A stretch of DNA of 64,000 nt from Bacteroidales bacterium (GTDB lineage: Bacteria; Bacteroidota; Bacteroidia; Bacteroidales; F082). How positions within the stretch are numbered: position 1 is the stretch's first letter; each line of letters opens with the position of its first letter. Location of the stretch: the NCBI GenBank assembly GCA_024400425.1, contig JAKSMV010000004.1:93681-157680 (forward strand). The letters run 5' to 3'. A program made the translations under genes and the position numbers. Shown one piece after another: positions 36,040-44,812 of this stretch. A model generated the notes under the pieces. It had not been told where the DNA came from, searched no databases, and saw nothing but the letters and a program-made list of their open reading frames with translations.

Positions 36040-37312
36040 AATCAATCACAAATCGACCTAAACCTTTTTTTTGAACTTTACCAGTGCCATAATAATCACC
36101 TTCCTCAACATAAAGTGTAGCAATATTATCAATCCAATCAATAATGTTGTTCAACTTGTCTGACAAAAAGAACGCCATAGTATAGGAGCCAATAGCCAAT
36201 GGGCATTTCTCGATAACAAATTCAACAATACTATTTGAATCTTGGCTAGATACTTTTATGTTTTTCCCTAAAAACTCATTGTTCATTACAATAATTCGTT
36301 GTCCAAATTCATCATTGATTCCTAAACTAAGTTCTTGAATGGTATCATCTTTCCCCCATGAATTATTTTTTAAATCCAATCGAATCTTAAATGAGTCACC
36401 AATAGAAACCCTATCTACAATCTCATTATTCGTATTCAAAAAACATAAATTTTGAAGCCTCAATTTCCCATTTCCTTTTCTATCCAACCTGTCACCAATG
36501 GCAATAGATGAAACTCCGTAATTCGCCATCTGATATTGTTGAACAACCTTATCTACTGTGTCTATATACTTTATCATACCATTTTCAAGCAGTATCCCCG
36601 TCTTGCACAGGGCCTTCACGCTCGCCATATTATGACTCACAAACAGCACTGTTCTTCCTTCGCCTTTGGAGACGTCTTGCATCTTGCCAATGGCCTTCTT
36701 CTGAAACTCAGCATCGCCGACGGCAAGTACCTCATCAACCACTAAGATTTCCGGGTCAAGGTGTGCCGCAACGGCAAAGCCAAGGCGCACCATCATACCT
36801 GATGAATAACGTTTCACAGGTGTATCCAGATAACGTTCACAACCAGAAAAGTCAACAATTTCATCCAATTTACGAGCGATTTCCTGTTTTGTCATACCCA
36901 AAATGGCACCATTCATAAAGATGTTCTCACGGCCTGTCATTTCAGGATGGAAGCCTGTTCCCACTTCTAGCAACGAACCGATGCGGCCTCTAGCGCGAAT
37001 AGTTCCAGTAGTCGGCCCCGTAACCTTTGAAAGGAGTTTCAAAAGCGTGCTCTTGCCAGCACCGTTCTTACCGATAATGCCGACCACATCACCCTGTTCC
37101 ACCTTGAAATCAATGTCTTTCAAAGCCCATACGTATTCGCTGTCGGCGGCTTGCGAACGGTCGTTCACCGAGCCGATTTTCAGATAAGGGTCTTCCTTGT
37201 GCATCACGTTTACCTTCCACCAACGGTCAAGGTCGTGGCTCAAGGTTCTTGTTGAAACAAGGCCTAAACGGTATTGCTTCGAGATATTATTAAATTCTAT
37301 TGCTGTGGACAT
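36026..37312 (-). CDS. wzt: Polysaccharide ABC transporter ATPase with carbohydrate-binding tail (Wzt)
   Basis: A 428-residue ATPase that powers export of a finished polysaccharide chain. Walker A GKNGAGKST is at 81-89, the signature YSSGMMVRLGFAVA is near 165 and Walker B LDPEILVVDEVLAVGD follows with the GDAEFQKK extension of the Wzt subgroup. Residues from about 270 to the end form an extra beta-sandwich domain, like the Wzt C-terminal domain that in E. coli O8/O9a recognises the chain's modified non-reducing end. So the exported glycan may carry a terminal cap. It pairs with the permease at 37.7-38.6 kb across a 396-base gap. Confidence 0.92.
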   Translation of the reverse strand: MSTAIEFNNISKQYRLGLVSTRTLSHDLDRWWKVNVMHKEDPYLKIGSVNDRSQAADSEYVWALKDIDFKVEQGDVVGIIGKNGAGKSTLLKLLSKVTGPTTGTIRARGRIGSLLEVGTGFHPEMTGRENIFMNGAILGMTKQEIARKLDEIVDFSGCERYLDTPVKRYSSGMMVRLGFAVAAHLDPEILVVDEVLAVGDAEFQKKAIGKMQDVSKGEGRTVLFVSHNMASVKALCKTGILLENGMIKYIDTVDKVVQQYQMANYGVSSIAIGDRLDRKGNGKLRLQNLCFLNTNNEIVDRVSIGDSFKIRLDLKNNSWGKDDTIQELSLGINDEFGQRIIVMNNEFLGKNIKVSSQDSNSIVEFVIEKCPLAIGSYTMAFFLSDKLNNIIDWIDNIATLYVEEGDYYGTGKVQKKGLGRFVIDYDIQ

Positions 37313-37708
37313 ATTTATACTATTTTTTTCTTATTCAATCAAACTGTTTGCAACTCACAAGAGCATCCATTTAACATTTTAACATTTAACATTCCAGAGC
37401 GTCTGAAAAAGCCAAAAATGATTTCCCTAGTTAGGAAAAAAAATTTCTCTAGTTAGAAAAATAAAATCCCTTTGTTTTCCATGCTGCAAATTTGATGTTA
37501 AATGTTAAAACGTTAAAATGTTAAATCATCGTTTGACATTGCCACACAACGACATTCAAACAATTAATTATCAATAATTTAAACTTACACTTCCTTCTCC
37601 AAACCACAAAATGCCAAAATCAGCCGCAAACCTGCAAAAACAGCATCGTTTCATCATTTTTTCGCATTTTAAGTCTCGATTTTCCATTTGATTTAACATC
37701 CATTGAAA
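37313..37708. other. 396-base AT-rich gap with long inverted repeat between wzm and wzt
   Basis: This is the largest gene-free stretch of the window. It holds a 22-bp inverted repeat (37371-37392 with 37495-37516, one mismatch) built from TTAACATTT-like units. It also contains a near-direct repeat of CTAGTTAG flanked by A runs (about 37420-37460). No reading frame, RNA or -7 box was recognised. Such TTAACA-rich spacers occur in other Bacteroidota genomes; whether this one regulates wzt is unknown. Confidence 0.55.
37371..37516. repeat. 22-bp inverted repeat, arms 102 bases apart
   Basis: The left arm 37371-37392 and right arm 37495-37516 match at 21 of 22 positions; the right arm continues with a second TTAAAATGTTAAA copy. 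It could fold into a long stem around the repeated CTAGTTAG bases. Confidence 0.7.
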
Positions 37709-38584
37709 TCACACCGTATCCATAAAGCTCTTCTGAACCCTGTTGAAAATCAGAATGCCGAGGGCTAACAGGAGCACCATGAATCCAAAGCTATAGGCCA
37801 GCCAGCCCCAGCCGATGAATTCGCCGGCGCCCAAAGCACCATACTTGAAGGTTTCTATAACCGGAGTGACAGGATTGATGCACATCACATTATAGACATT
37901 GATGCCAAGCATTTCCTTGCCTCTCACCTGGCTCAAAGGATAAACGATTGGCGTCGCATACATCCAAAGTTGGACGACGAACGTAAACAGAATCGTCAAA
38001 TCGCGGTATTTGGTGGTCATGGACGAAATGATGATGCCGAAGCCCAAAGCAAGGCCTGCCATCATAACGACAAGAATCGGGAAAAGCAGCAGATACCAGT
38101 TCGGGCAAGCCGCCGTCCCTTTTATGGCATAAAATATATACACCACCACAAACAAGCCAACCTGAATGCCAAAACGCACCAGATTACTGATGGTGTTTGA
38201 CAGAGGCATAATCAGTCGCGGGAAATAGACCTTGCCGAAAATGCCGGAATTAGCCACAAAGGTATTAGAAGTCTTGTTGAGGCAGTCGGCGAAATACTGC
38301 CACATGCAGATGCCACCCAAATAGAACAAAGGCTGCGGAACGCCATCGGTAGGAATGCCGGCAATGCCGCCAAACACCACCATGTACATGATGACCGTCA
38401 ATGCAGGCTGAATGATGAACCACAATGGTCCTAAAATAGTTTGCTTGTATTGGGTGATAATGTCACGCTTCACGAAAAGCGATAGCAAATCGCGATAATC
38501 CCAAATCTCCTTCAAATTCACCTCGAAAAGCTTGTTTCGGGGCTTGATGACGGTGGTCCAATTCTCTTCTGTCGTTGGATTCAT
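37709..38584 (-). CDS. wzm: Polysaccharide ABC transporter permease (Wzm)
   Basis: A 291-residue ABC-2 permease with six membrane segments. The N-terminal amphipathic part (YRDLLSLFVKRDIITQYKQT) and GPLWFIIQPALTVIMYMVVF near residue 55 are hallmarks of Wzm/TagG proteins. It forms the channel through which undecaprenyl-linked chains leave the cytoplasm, working with the ATPase at 36-37.3 kb. ATG at 38584 is preferred over an in-frame TTG two codons earlier. A candidate promoter lies at 38748. The presence of Wzm/Wzt predicts ABC-type rather than Wzx/Wzy-type export for at least one polymer. Confidence 0.92.
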   Translation of the reverse strand: MNPTTEENWTTVIKPRNKLFEVNLKEIWDYRDLLSLFVKRDIITQYKQTILGPLWFIIQPALTVIMYMVVFGGIAGIPTDGVPQPLFYLGGICMWQYFADCLNKTSNTFVANSGIFGKVYFPRLIMPLSNTISNLVRFGIQVGLFVVVYIFYAIKGTAACPNWYLLLFPILVVMMAGLALGFGIIISSMTTKYRDLTILFTFVVQLWMYATPIVYPLSQVRGKEMLGINVYNVMCINPVTPVIETFKYGALGAGEFIGWGWLAYSFGFMVLLLALGILIFNRVQKSFMDTV

Positions 38585-38654
38585 AAGCAAAAAAACTCAA
38601 TAAAATATCAATTTGTCTATATACAGCTTCGCCACCTGAATCACATTTAGTTTT

Positions 38655-38675
38655 TTGCAAAATGATAATTTGCAA
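38655..38675. repeat. Small dyad in the wzm leader
   Basis: TTGCAAA (38655-38661) and TTTGCAA (38669-38675) around a 7-base spacer. It lies between the candidate wzm promoter and the start codon; it could be a leader hairpin or a protein-binding site. Confidence 0.35.
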
Positions 38676-38747
38676 GTACTTAAATGCTTCAGAACGGCAT
38701 TTTTCGACTATACTTCTTGCCCCTTTTCCGGCAAATAAAGTATTTTG

Positions 38748-38755
38748 CAAATATA
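38748..38755 (-). promoter_or_regulatory. Candidate -7 box for wzm
   Basis: TATATTTG on the minus strand matches TAnnTTTG. It would give a leader of about 155 bases before wzm. A proper -33 box at normal spacing is not evident. Confidence 0.4.
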
Positions 38756-38792
38756 TAAAAAAAAACAATAAATAAGAGAGAGAATCAGCAAA

Positions 38793-39914
38793 TCATTTCG
38801 AACGCTTGCGCTTGAAAACGATATTATCGACTATTTTCCAGAAATACTTCCAATTAGTACGGAATGGATGCTGCAGATATGCTTCAAGATAGCGCTTTTC
38901 GCTCTCCTGGATTTCCTCCAAGGTTTCTGGCATATCGGCATAATACGGAGGAAGCAGCCCTGGTTTCGTCTTGATGCGTAATTGCTGTATTTCAGGCGAA
39001 TACAAACTAAAATAATGCTGACTCAATGGTCTGACACCCATAAGTTTCATCTGACCCTTAAAGACATTGATGAACATTGGGAGTTCATCGATCCACAATT
39101 TACGCATGACTTTTCCCCACTCGGTTACCCGGTAATCATCCTTGAACTTTCCGCCTTCATCGAGGCTATTATTATTATAGATGTAGGTCTGCAAAAATTC
39201 AGAATAGGCGAACATCGTGCGGAATTTATAGACATTGAATATCTTTCCGTCCTTACCGACGCGACGCAACTTGATGAACGGGCCATACGTGTGAGGGTCT
39301 CTGCATGGCGGGCGTTTCTTTTGGCCTATCACCATGTATCGGTCGTGGACATACTGCTCACAGACAACATCGAAGCCACAGTAATACAGTCTTCCCAAAA
39401 TTTCAGGACGCGGAAAGACCTTCCTGACTTTCTTTGTACAGAAATAATAGAAACGCCTGGTCAGCCAAAGTTTCGGGCATACGCGATGCCAGATGAAATC
39501 AAAGAAATAGATGATGTTGGCGAAGAAACGACGATGCTTGCTATAGATTTGCGCCCGATGTTTCTGAGCCGTATCAAAAGAACACACGAAATAGCCATCC
39601 TTAGCTAGTTTTTCGTTAGCCTTACGCATATAACGATTCACATAGCGGATGACATTCAGATGGTTTTCCGCCAACAGCACTTTGGCTTCGCCATCAGGGA
39701 CCGACCACGTCTTCGCTGAAAATTCAGTGAGCCATTGCGAGCGTTCGGCACTTCGAGGCATGAAGGCATGGTCGATGAGGTCGCGCAAGTCTTCAGGTGC
39801 ATGCTCGTAGTCAAAGACAGGAGCATGCTTCGTTTCATCTACCGATAGATATTCCATTACATCATCGTAGTTGTCGCGACTCGCCCATATACTCAAACGT
39901 TCCCTAAGTCCCAT
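38793..39914 (-). CDS. Initiating sugar-phosphate transferase (polyprenyl-phosphate glycosyl-1-phosphate transferase)
   Basis: A 373-residue protein with the C-terminal bacterial sugar transferase core: FNVYKFRTMFAYSEF (near residue 227), YRVTEWGKVMRKLWIDELPMF (near 262) and MKLMGVRPLSQHYF (near 290). This enzyme puts the first sugar-1-phosphate onto undecaprenyl phosphate and so starts the chain. The N-terminal half lacks the four membrane helices and CoA-binding-like domain of WbaP/WcaJ and is instead mostly soluble with one aromatic stretch (RFFANIIYFFDFIW), as in Bacteroidota relatives. It is the only initiating transferase in the window. It follows the aminotransferase gene by 54 bases. 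Confidence 0.87.
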   Translation of the reverse strand: MGLRERLSIWASRDNYDDVMEYLSVDETKHAPVFDYEHAPEDLRDLIDHAFMPRSAERSQWLTEFSAKTWSVPDGEAKVLLAENHLNVIRYVNRYMRKANEKLAKDGYFVCSFDTAQKHRAQIYSKHRRFFANIIYFFDFIWHRVCPKLWLTRRFYYFCTKKVRKVFPRPEILGRLYYCGFDVVCEQYVHDRYMVIGQKKRPPCRDPHTYGPFIKLRRVGKDGKIFNVYKFRTMFAYSEFLQTYIYNNNSLDEGGKFKDDYRVTEWGKVMRKLWIDELPMFINVFKGQMKLMGVRPLSQHYFSLYSPEIQQLRIKTKPGLLPPYYADMPETLEEIQESEKRYLEAYLQHPFRTNWKYFWKIVDNIVFKRKRSK

Positions 39915-39968
39915 TCCAAGTCCTCCTATTTTTTGGTCACTATCACCTTATACCATCTACAACTTAGC

Positions 39969-41099
39969 TTATTTCTTCAAATATTCACGCACGGCATCGC
40001 AAATCATATCCTGGTCGGTTTCAGAAAGATAAGGATGCACTGGAAGCGAAAGCACCGTCTTGGCAATCCGTTCGGAGACAGGGCAACGGTTGTCATCAGG
40101 ATTCAGATACTTGAAAGCCGTCTGTTGATGCATAGGGATCGGGTAATAGATAGCAGTCGGGATGTCCTTAGCCTTCAATGCGGCCTGCAAGCCTGCACGT
40201 TGTTCTTCATTCTCGAGTTGCAAGGTATATTGTGCCCAGCTGGAATAGTAACCTTCGGGGACAACAGGTGTCTTGACCACATCTTTCAATTTCTCAGTAT
40301 AACGTGCAGCCACCTTGTTGACATCAACCAGTTCGTATTCCTTGAAAGCCTTCAGTTTCACCAACAAGACAGCAGCCTGGATGCTATCCAAACGCGAGTT
40401 CATGCCGATACGCACATTGTCGTACCGATCGCTACCTTTGCCGTGGATATGATACGACTCCATCAAGGCAGCCCATTCATCGTTGTTCGTGAAAATGGCA
40501 CCGCCATCGCCATAGCAGCCGACAGGTTTTGCCGGGAAGAAAGAAGTCGTGGCAATATCGCCGAAAGTACAGGCTTTTTGTTCGCCAATACGACCGCCAA
40601 AACCTTGTGCACCATCTTCCAATACGAAAAGATGATATTGCTCAGCAATCTTTCTGACCGCCATGAAATCAGCGGGAAGGCCAAACAAGTCAACGGCAAC
40701 GACAACTTTGGGGGTCAATTTGCCTGCCTTCAGAGTCTGCTCGATTTTGCGTTCCAAATCAGCGGCATCGATATTGAAGGTGTTTTCGTCAACATCGACA
40801 AAGACCGGTGTCGCGCCAATGTTGGCAATCACCTCTGCCGAAGCAAAGAAAGTGAAACTCGGGACAAAGACGGCATCGCCTGGTTTCACATCCCAAGCCA
40901 TGAGAGCCAACAGTAAAGCGTCTGTGCCGCTGTTGCAGGCTATGCAATGCTTCATGCCCGTGTATTCGGCAAAAGCCTGTTCCATCTCCTTGACTTTCGG
41001 TCCCATGACGTAGGCGCTCGAAGCCACCACATCAAGGATTGCCTTGTCCATTTCGTCCTTCAGGACGGTATATTGTGTCTTTAAATCTCTGAATTGCAT
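39969..41099 (-). CDS. wbpE: DegT/DnrJ-type sugar aminotransferase (WbpE/PorR-like)
   Basis: A 376-residue PLP-dependent aminotransferase that converts a 3-keto sugar nucleotide to the 3-amino form. The PLP lysine lies in TTSFFPAKPVGCYGDGG (Lys 191); ACNSGTDALLLALMA near 55 and EDGAQGFGG near 162 complete the cofactor site. Lengths and the pairing with a WbpD-like acetyltransferase next door point to UDP-3-keto-GlcNAcA as substrate, as in Pseudomonas WbpE. P. gingivalis PorR, needed for A-LPS, is of this class. Other sugar aminotransferases share the fold, so the symbol is a best guess. Confidence 0.85.
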   Translation of the reverse strand: MQFRDLKTQYTVLKDEMDKAILDVVASSAYVMGPKVKEMEQAFAEYTGMKHCIACNSGTDALLLALMAWDVKPGDAVFVPSFTFFASAEVIANIGATPVFVDVDENTFNIDAADLERKIEQTLKAGKLTPKVVVAVDLFGLPADFMAVRKIAEQYHLFVLEDGAQGFGGRIGEQKACTFGDIATTSFFPAKPVGCYGDGGAIFTNNDEWAALMESYHIHGKGSDRYDNVRIGMNSRLDSIQAAVLLVKLKAFKEYELVDVNKVAARYTEKLKDVVKTPVVPEGYYSSWAQYTLQLENEEQRAGLQAALKAKDIPTAIYYPIPMHQQTAFKYLNPDDNRCPVSERIAKTVLSLPVHPYLSETDQDMICDAVREYLKK

Positions 41100-41128
41100 C
41101 GTATTAATATCTATATGATTTTCAGCAC

Positions 41129-41152
41129 AGAGACGCGATGAATCGCGTCTCT
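41129..41152. repeat. REP-like palindrome overlapping the end of the wbpD-like gene
   Basis: AGAGACGCGAT-GA-ATCGCGTCTCT: a perfect 11-bp inverted repeat with a 2-base centre. Its right end provides part of the TAG stop codon (41151-41153) of the gene. It may also act as a terminator hairpin, but there is no T run. Confidence 0.8.
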
Positions 41153-41720
41153 ACAAAGTTTGGATTTGATTCAACATTCCGTTTTCCTCGGCATAACAAC
41201 GTCCACATTCGCATTTCAGCGAAGCGTCGAGGCGCTTGCCGCACTCGCACACCCACCCGATTTGACGGGCAGGAACGCCAGCCATCAGTGCGTAGGGCTT
41301 CACATCCTTTGTCACCACGGCACCGGCAGCGATCAAGGCACTCTTGCCGACCGTGTGGCCACAAACGACCGTGCAGTTGGCACCCAGCGACGCACCTTCA
41401 CAAATCTTCGTCTTGGCATAGACGCCATGAACCGGGAAATGGGCGCGAGGCGTGGTCACATTGGTGAACACACAACTCGGTCCACAGAACACATTGTCCT
41501 CAATTTCAACGCCTTCGTAAAGCGAAACATTATTTTGGATGCGCACACCATTGCCGATATGGACATTGTTGCCTACATTCACATTCTGACCCAACGAGCA
41601 GCGTTCGCCAATGACGGCACCCGACTGAACATGGCAGAAATGCCAAATCTTCGTCCCCTTGCCAATGATCACATTATCATCAACATAACTGCTTTCGTGC
41701 TTAAAATATTCTTCGTTCAT
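41151..41720 (-). CDS. wbpD: WbpD-like UDP-3-amino-sugar N-acetyltransferase with zinc ribbon
   Basis: A 189-residue hexapeptide acetyltransferase that N-acetylates the 3-amino group of UDP-GlcNAc3NA. Hexapeptide turns run from [11 protein letters not shown] (near residue 13) through [18 protein letters not shown] to [20 protein letters not shown], as in WbpD/WlbB. The last 35 residues hold a Cys-rich ribbon (CECGKRL, CECGRC), also found in relatives. The start at [11 protein letters not shown] is chosen because the upstream codons ([11 protein letters not shown]) read through a REP-like repeat. It sits 51 bases upstream of the wbpE-like gene. REP-like repeats lie at both ends of the gene. 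Confidence 0.88.
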   Translation of the reverse strand: MNEEYFKHESSYVDDNVIIGKGTKIWHFCHVQSGAVIGERCSLGQNVNVGNNVHIGNGVRIQNNVSLYEGVEIEDNVFCGPSCVFTNVTTPRAHFPVHGVYAKTKICEGASLGANCTVVCGHTVGKSALIAAGAVVTKDVKPYALMAGVPARQIGWVCECGKRLDASLKCECGRCYAEENGMLNQIQTL

Positions 41721-41737
41721 TTTTTCTTTCAATTTTT

Positions 41738-41775
41738 GTCTAGTTTGCTTCGTCGTTCCTCCTCGCAAAGACATA
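41738..41775 (-). repeat. REP-like sequence in the leader of the wbpD-like gene
   Basis: The minus strand reads CTTTGCGAGGAGGAACGACG followed by AAGCAAAC, resembling the extragenic repeat with TTGCGAGGAACGAAGCAA found in many Bacteroidota. Recognised from memory only. Confidence 0.6.
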
Positions 41776-41801
41776 TAGCGTCATCTCTCCACTTTCAACT
41801 C

Positions 41802-41838
41802 TCCACTTTAGCATTTTCCACTTTAGCATTTTCCACTA
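41802..41838. repeat. 15-bp tandem repeat
   Basis: Two full copies of TCCACTTTAGCATTT plus the first 6 bases of a third, in the spacer between the lutA-like and wbpD-like genes. Simple CTCCACTTT-type spacers are common in this order; no function is visible. Confidence 0.85.
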
Positions 41839-41840
41839 AA

Positions 41841-42557
41841 TCACCATCCAGAAGCCAACACATCAGCAATATGGATAACCCTAATCGGGTATTTCGTGGC
41901 GTCCAACACCGACTTCTGGTGCATCAGGCAATTCATATCGGTCGAAACAATGTAATCTGCTCCTGTGTTCAAGGCGTTCTTGATTTTGTGCGAAGCCATC
42001 CCCACAGCAAGCGGTTCGTGGTTCAACTGCATCGTAAGGTCGGCACCGCAGCACATATCAGTCTGCTTCATCTCAATCAGTTCCAAACCTTTCACCTTCG
42101 AAAGAAGCTGTCTGGCTTCCTTACCCAAGCCCATCTGACGTGCGCTGCAACTGTCATGATAAGTAACCTTATAAGCAAATTCTGCGCCAAAATCATCAAA
42201 ATGCAGTTGGTTGACCAAAAAATCGGTAAGTTCATACAAACTACTTACGAACTTCTTGAATATCAAATGGTTGGATGTATTATAATATAGTTCAGGATAG
42301 TGTTTCTTGATATAATGGACGCAAGCGGCAGTGGGAGCCACAACGGGACGGTCTTCCTGGAAATCGTCCAAGAACTTCTCACCCAAAGCCTTTGCATCTT
42401 CCAAAAAACCAGCATTATAGGCAAACCTACCGCAACAAGTCTGCTCCGGATTATAGTTCACCTCGACTCCCGCTCGCTCAAGCACTTTGACCGTATTTGC
42501 AGCCACCTGAGGAAAGAACTGGTCGATAACGCATGGAACAAATAAATCTACTATCAT
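41841..42557 (-). CDS. lutA: LutA/YkgE-type (Fe-S)-binding protein
   Basis: A 238-residue cytoplasmic protein with two cysteine-rich CCG domains: CCGRFAYNAGF near residue 42 and CCGADLTMQL near 168, the pattern of LutA/YkgE and of the heterodisulfide-reductase type. In Bacillus LutA works with LutB and LutC in L-lactate oxidation. No lutB or lutC is beside it; the left neighbours are glycan genes and the right one is aroA, so they may be elsewhere. A candidate -7 box lies 20 bases upstream. Confidence 0.88.
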   Translation of the reverse strand: MIVDLFVPCVIDQFFPQVAANTVKVLERAGVEVNYNPEQTCCGRFAYNAGFLEDAKALGEKFLDDFQEDRPVVAPTAACVHYIKKHYPELYYNTSNHLIFKKFVSSLYELTDFLVNQLHFDDFGAEFAYKVTYHDSCSARQMGLGKEARQLLSKVKGLELIEMKQTDMCCGADLTMQLNHEPLAVGMASHKIKNALNTGADYIVSTDMNCLMHQKSVLDATKYPIRVIHIADVLASGW

Positions 42558-42576
42558 TTTTATTACATTAATTTTG

Positions 42577-42584
42577 CAAAAATA
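42577..42584 (-). promoter_or_regulatory. Candidate -7 box for lutA
   Basis: TATTTTTG on the minus strand matches TAnnTTTG and sits 20 bases upstream of the ATG. The plus strand has a back-to-back TAATTTTG at 42569-42576, but no plus-strand gene follows it. Confidence 0.5.
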
Positions 42585-42635
42585 CGGATTTATTCCACAC
42601 GTTAGATATTATTTATTAATTTTAACAACTAAAAC

Positions 42636-43835
42636 TTATTGGCAGATGGAGGAAAAATCACTCCAAAAACCGGGATATGACTTGGCGACCACCTCGGGAT
42701 GGTCAACACCGACGCTGCCTAATTTCAAACACAAAGGAGTCAGGGCCATGGCTATGCGATGGTCATTATAAGCATTGAATTTCAAATCTTTACAATCAAT
42801 ATTTTGCAAAACTGAAGGCAATAGTTTCAGTTCATTTTCAGAGATTTTCACCAACTGCGCTCCAAGTTTTGACAGTTCCGTCTTCATAGCCTCAACCCTA
42901 TCCGATTCCTTTGAAGAAAGATTCTTGACTCCCGCGAAATGCACTTCGAGCTCCAAGCCCGCACACGCTGCCACGACAGCCGGGAACAAGTCGGGAGAAT
43001 CGGAAAAGTCGAAAAAAAGATTTTCCGATGCAAATGGTATTTTTTTCAACCTCAGACCAGCTTTTTCAGCAATCGTCTGTACGCCCAACTGTTCAGCCAT
43101 CTTTGCCATCTTCGCATCGCCTTGAAGCGACTGCAACGACAAGTCTTTCAGCAAGATGCCACATTCATCGCTCAACGCGGCAATCTCATACCAATACGAA
43201 GCTGCCGACCAATCAGGTTCCACGACAAATGGCGTTGGACGATAAGGTTTCGGCTCGACAACGACCTCTCGTTCATTGCGTTCAACCTCCGCTCCAAAAT
43301 GGCGCATCATATTGATAGTCATGTCGATATAGGGCATTGAATTCAGTTCGCCTTTCAGTTCAAGTTCCAAGCCATTTGGCCACATCGGAGCCGCCAAGAG
43401 CAAGGACGACGCAAACTGGCTGCTGCGTGTCACATCGACCGCGACTTTTCCACCATGAAGCGATTTCCCGTCTATCACGACTGGAAGAAAACCATCTTTG
43501 CCAAGGCACTGAATATCAGCACCCAAATCACGAAGCGCAACTATCAAATCTTGCATAGGTCGTTGCTGCATCCGCTCGGTTCCCGTCAGCATCCAATGGC
43601 CTTCGTGACAAGCAAGAAAAGTGAGCATAAAACGTGCTGCCGTACCGCAATCCTGCACATCGACGGTTTCACTTTTGCCCAAATCTTCAAAAACGCGTTT
43701 CAGCAGTTGCGTATCGCTTGACTCAGAAAGGTTTTGGATATCAGGAGCAAAACCACCGTATGCCGCAATCGTCAAGGCACGGTTGCTTTCGCTTTTTGAA
43801 GCAGGCAATTGTATGTCGCATCTTATGGTTTTCAT
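42636..43835 (-). CDS. aroA: 3-phosphoshikimate 1-carboxyvinyltransferase (EPSP synthase)
   Basis: A 399-residue AroA, sixth step of the shikimate pathway: PEP plus shikimate-3-phosphate to EPSP. LPASKSESNRALTIAAYGG at the N-terminus binds substrate phosphate; DCGTAARFMLTFLA near 61 is the second signature, and NDHRIAMALTPLCLKLGSV near 359 the third. It is somewhat shorter than the 425-450 usual in Proteobacteria, as in other Bacteroidota. It overlaps aroB by 4 bases, so two shikimate steps are cotranslated. The candidate lutA promoter lies just downstream of its stop. Confidence 0.95.
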   Translation of the reverse strand: MKTIRCDIQLPASKSESNRALTIAAYGGFAPDIQNLSESSDTQLLKRVFEDLGKSETVDVQDCGTAARFMLTFLACHEGHWMLTGTERMQQRPMQDLIVALRDLGADIQCLGKDGFLPVVIDGKSLHGGKVAVDVTRSSQFASSLLLAAPMWPNGLELELKGELNSMPYIDMTINMMRHFGAEVERNEREVVVEPKPYRPTPFVVEPDWSAASYWYEIAALSDECGILLKDLSLQSLQGDAKMAKMAEQLGVQTIAEKAGLRLKKIPFASENLFFDFSDSPDLFPAVVAACAGLELEVHFAGVKNLSSKESDRVEAMKTELSKLGAQLVKISENELKLLPSVLQNIDCKDLKFNAYNDHRIAMALTPLCLKLGSVGVDHPEVVAKSYPGFWSDFSSICQ

Positions 43836-44812
43836 TCCACGACTTTCAACAATTCCATTACCGACTCACGAATCAGATTTTCAGGTACTTGCTGGTCAAT
43901 AAGCGGTTTGTTAACAGCTTCGAGCAGAACGAAACGAATCTGGTCGCCAAAATTCTTCTTATCGTGAATCAAATAGGTCATTATCGCATCAATATCTTGC
44001 TCATTCATAGCAATTTCTGCTTCGCGCAAAAGCATCGGAAGCTTTCGTTCGTAATCGTGCAGAATGGTTTCGTCAAGGCCACATTGTTGCACCGAAAGCC
44101 ACAAGGCGCACCACATTCCCAAAGCTACAGCCTCACCATGACGCAGAGGTGAATCAGTCGTCAAAGAAAAGCTCTCGAACGCATGGCCCAATGTGTGACC
44201 AAAATTCAAGACTTTGCGTTGGCCATGTTCCTGTGGGTCATCAGCCACGATGCGTTTCTTGATGTCAGCACAGCGCGAAATATAATCCTCGAAGTTATCC
44301 AAATCGACCTTCAGCAATTCGGCATCGGCAATGAAGCCATACTTCATCATCTCGGCCAGACCAGAAAGAATTTCGCGTTGTGGCAGAGTCATCAAAGTCG
44401 TTGGGAAACAGCATATTTCCTTGGGTTGGGCAAAGGTACCGATTTGGTTTTTGCAACCACCGAAATCGATGCCTGTCTTCCCTCCTATCGACGCATCCAC
44501 CATGGCCAACAAGGTAGTCGGGACGTTGATGAAATCGATGCCGCGCATGAAGGTTGAAGCCGCAAATCCACCCAAATCACAGATCACGCCACCGCCCAAA
44601 TTGATTAGCAACGAGTGACGGTCGGCATGGTGTTTCATCAAGGTCTTCCAAATGCGTTGAACAGTTTGCAGGTTCTTCTGCTCCTCCCCTTCCTTGATGA
44701 CGATTTCGATTGCGTCAGGACAGTTCAACCAATGGCAAACCTCTGGCAACCAAAAAGGTGCAACATTTTTATCAGTCAGAATATAAACTGAAGAATAATT
44801 TTCAATAGTCAT
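43832..44812 (-). CDS. aroB: 3-dehydroquinate synthase
   Basis: A 326-residue AroB, the second step of the shikimate pathway: DAHP to 3-dehydroquinate with NAD and a metal. NLGGGVICDLGGFAASTFMRG near residue 70 binds NAD, DASIGGKTGID near 105 is the family signature and the metal ligands Glu, NFGHTLGHAFE (near 195) and HGEAVALGM (near 216) are present. It is about 25-35 residues shorter than typical AroB at the N-terminus, but the visible start is followed by a normal first strand. Overlaps of 4 bases on both sides link it to aroA and to a HEPN gene. Confidence 0.94.
   Translation of the reverse strand: MTIENYSSVYILTDKNVAPFWLPEVCHWLNCPDAIEIVIKEGEEQKNLQTVQRIWKTLMKHHADRHSLLINLGGGVICDLGGFAASTFMRGIDFINVPTTLLAMVDASIGGKTGIDFGGCKNQIGTFAQPKEICCFPTTLMTLPQREILSGLAEMMKYGFIADAELLKVDLDNFEDYISRCADIKKRIVADDPQEHGQRKVLNFGHTLGHAFESFSLTTDSPLRHGEAVALGMWCALWLSVQQCGLDETILHDYERKLPMLLREAEIAMNEQDIDAIMTYLIHDKKNFGDQIRFVLLEAVNKPLIDQQVPENLIRESVMELLKVVE

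Noticed and set aside
41841..42557. A lutABC lactate operon
   Set aside because: Neither lutB nor lutC is adjacent; only the LutA-type protein is seen.
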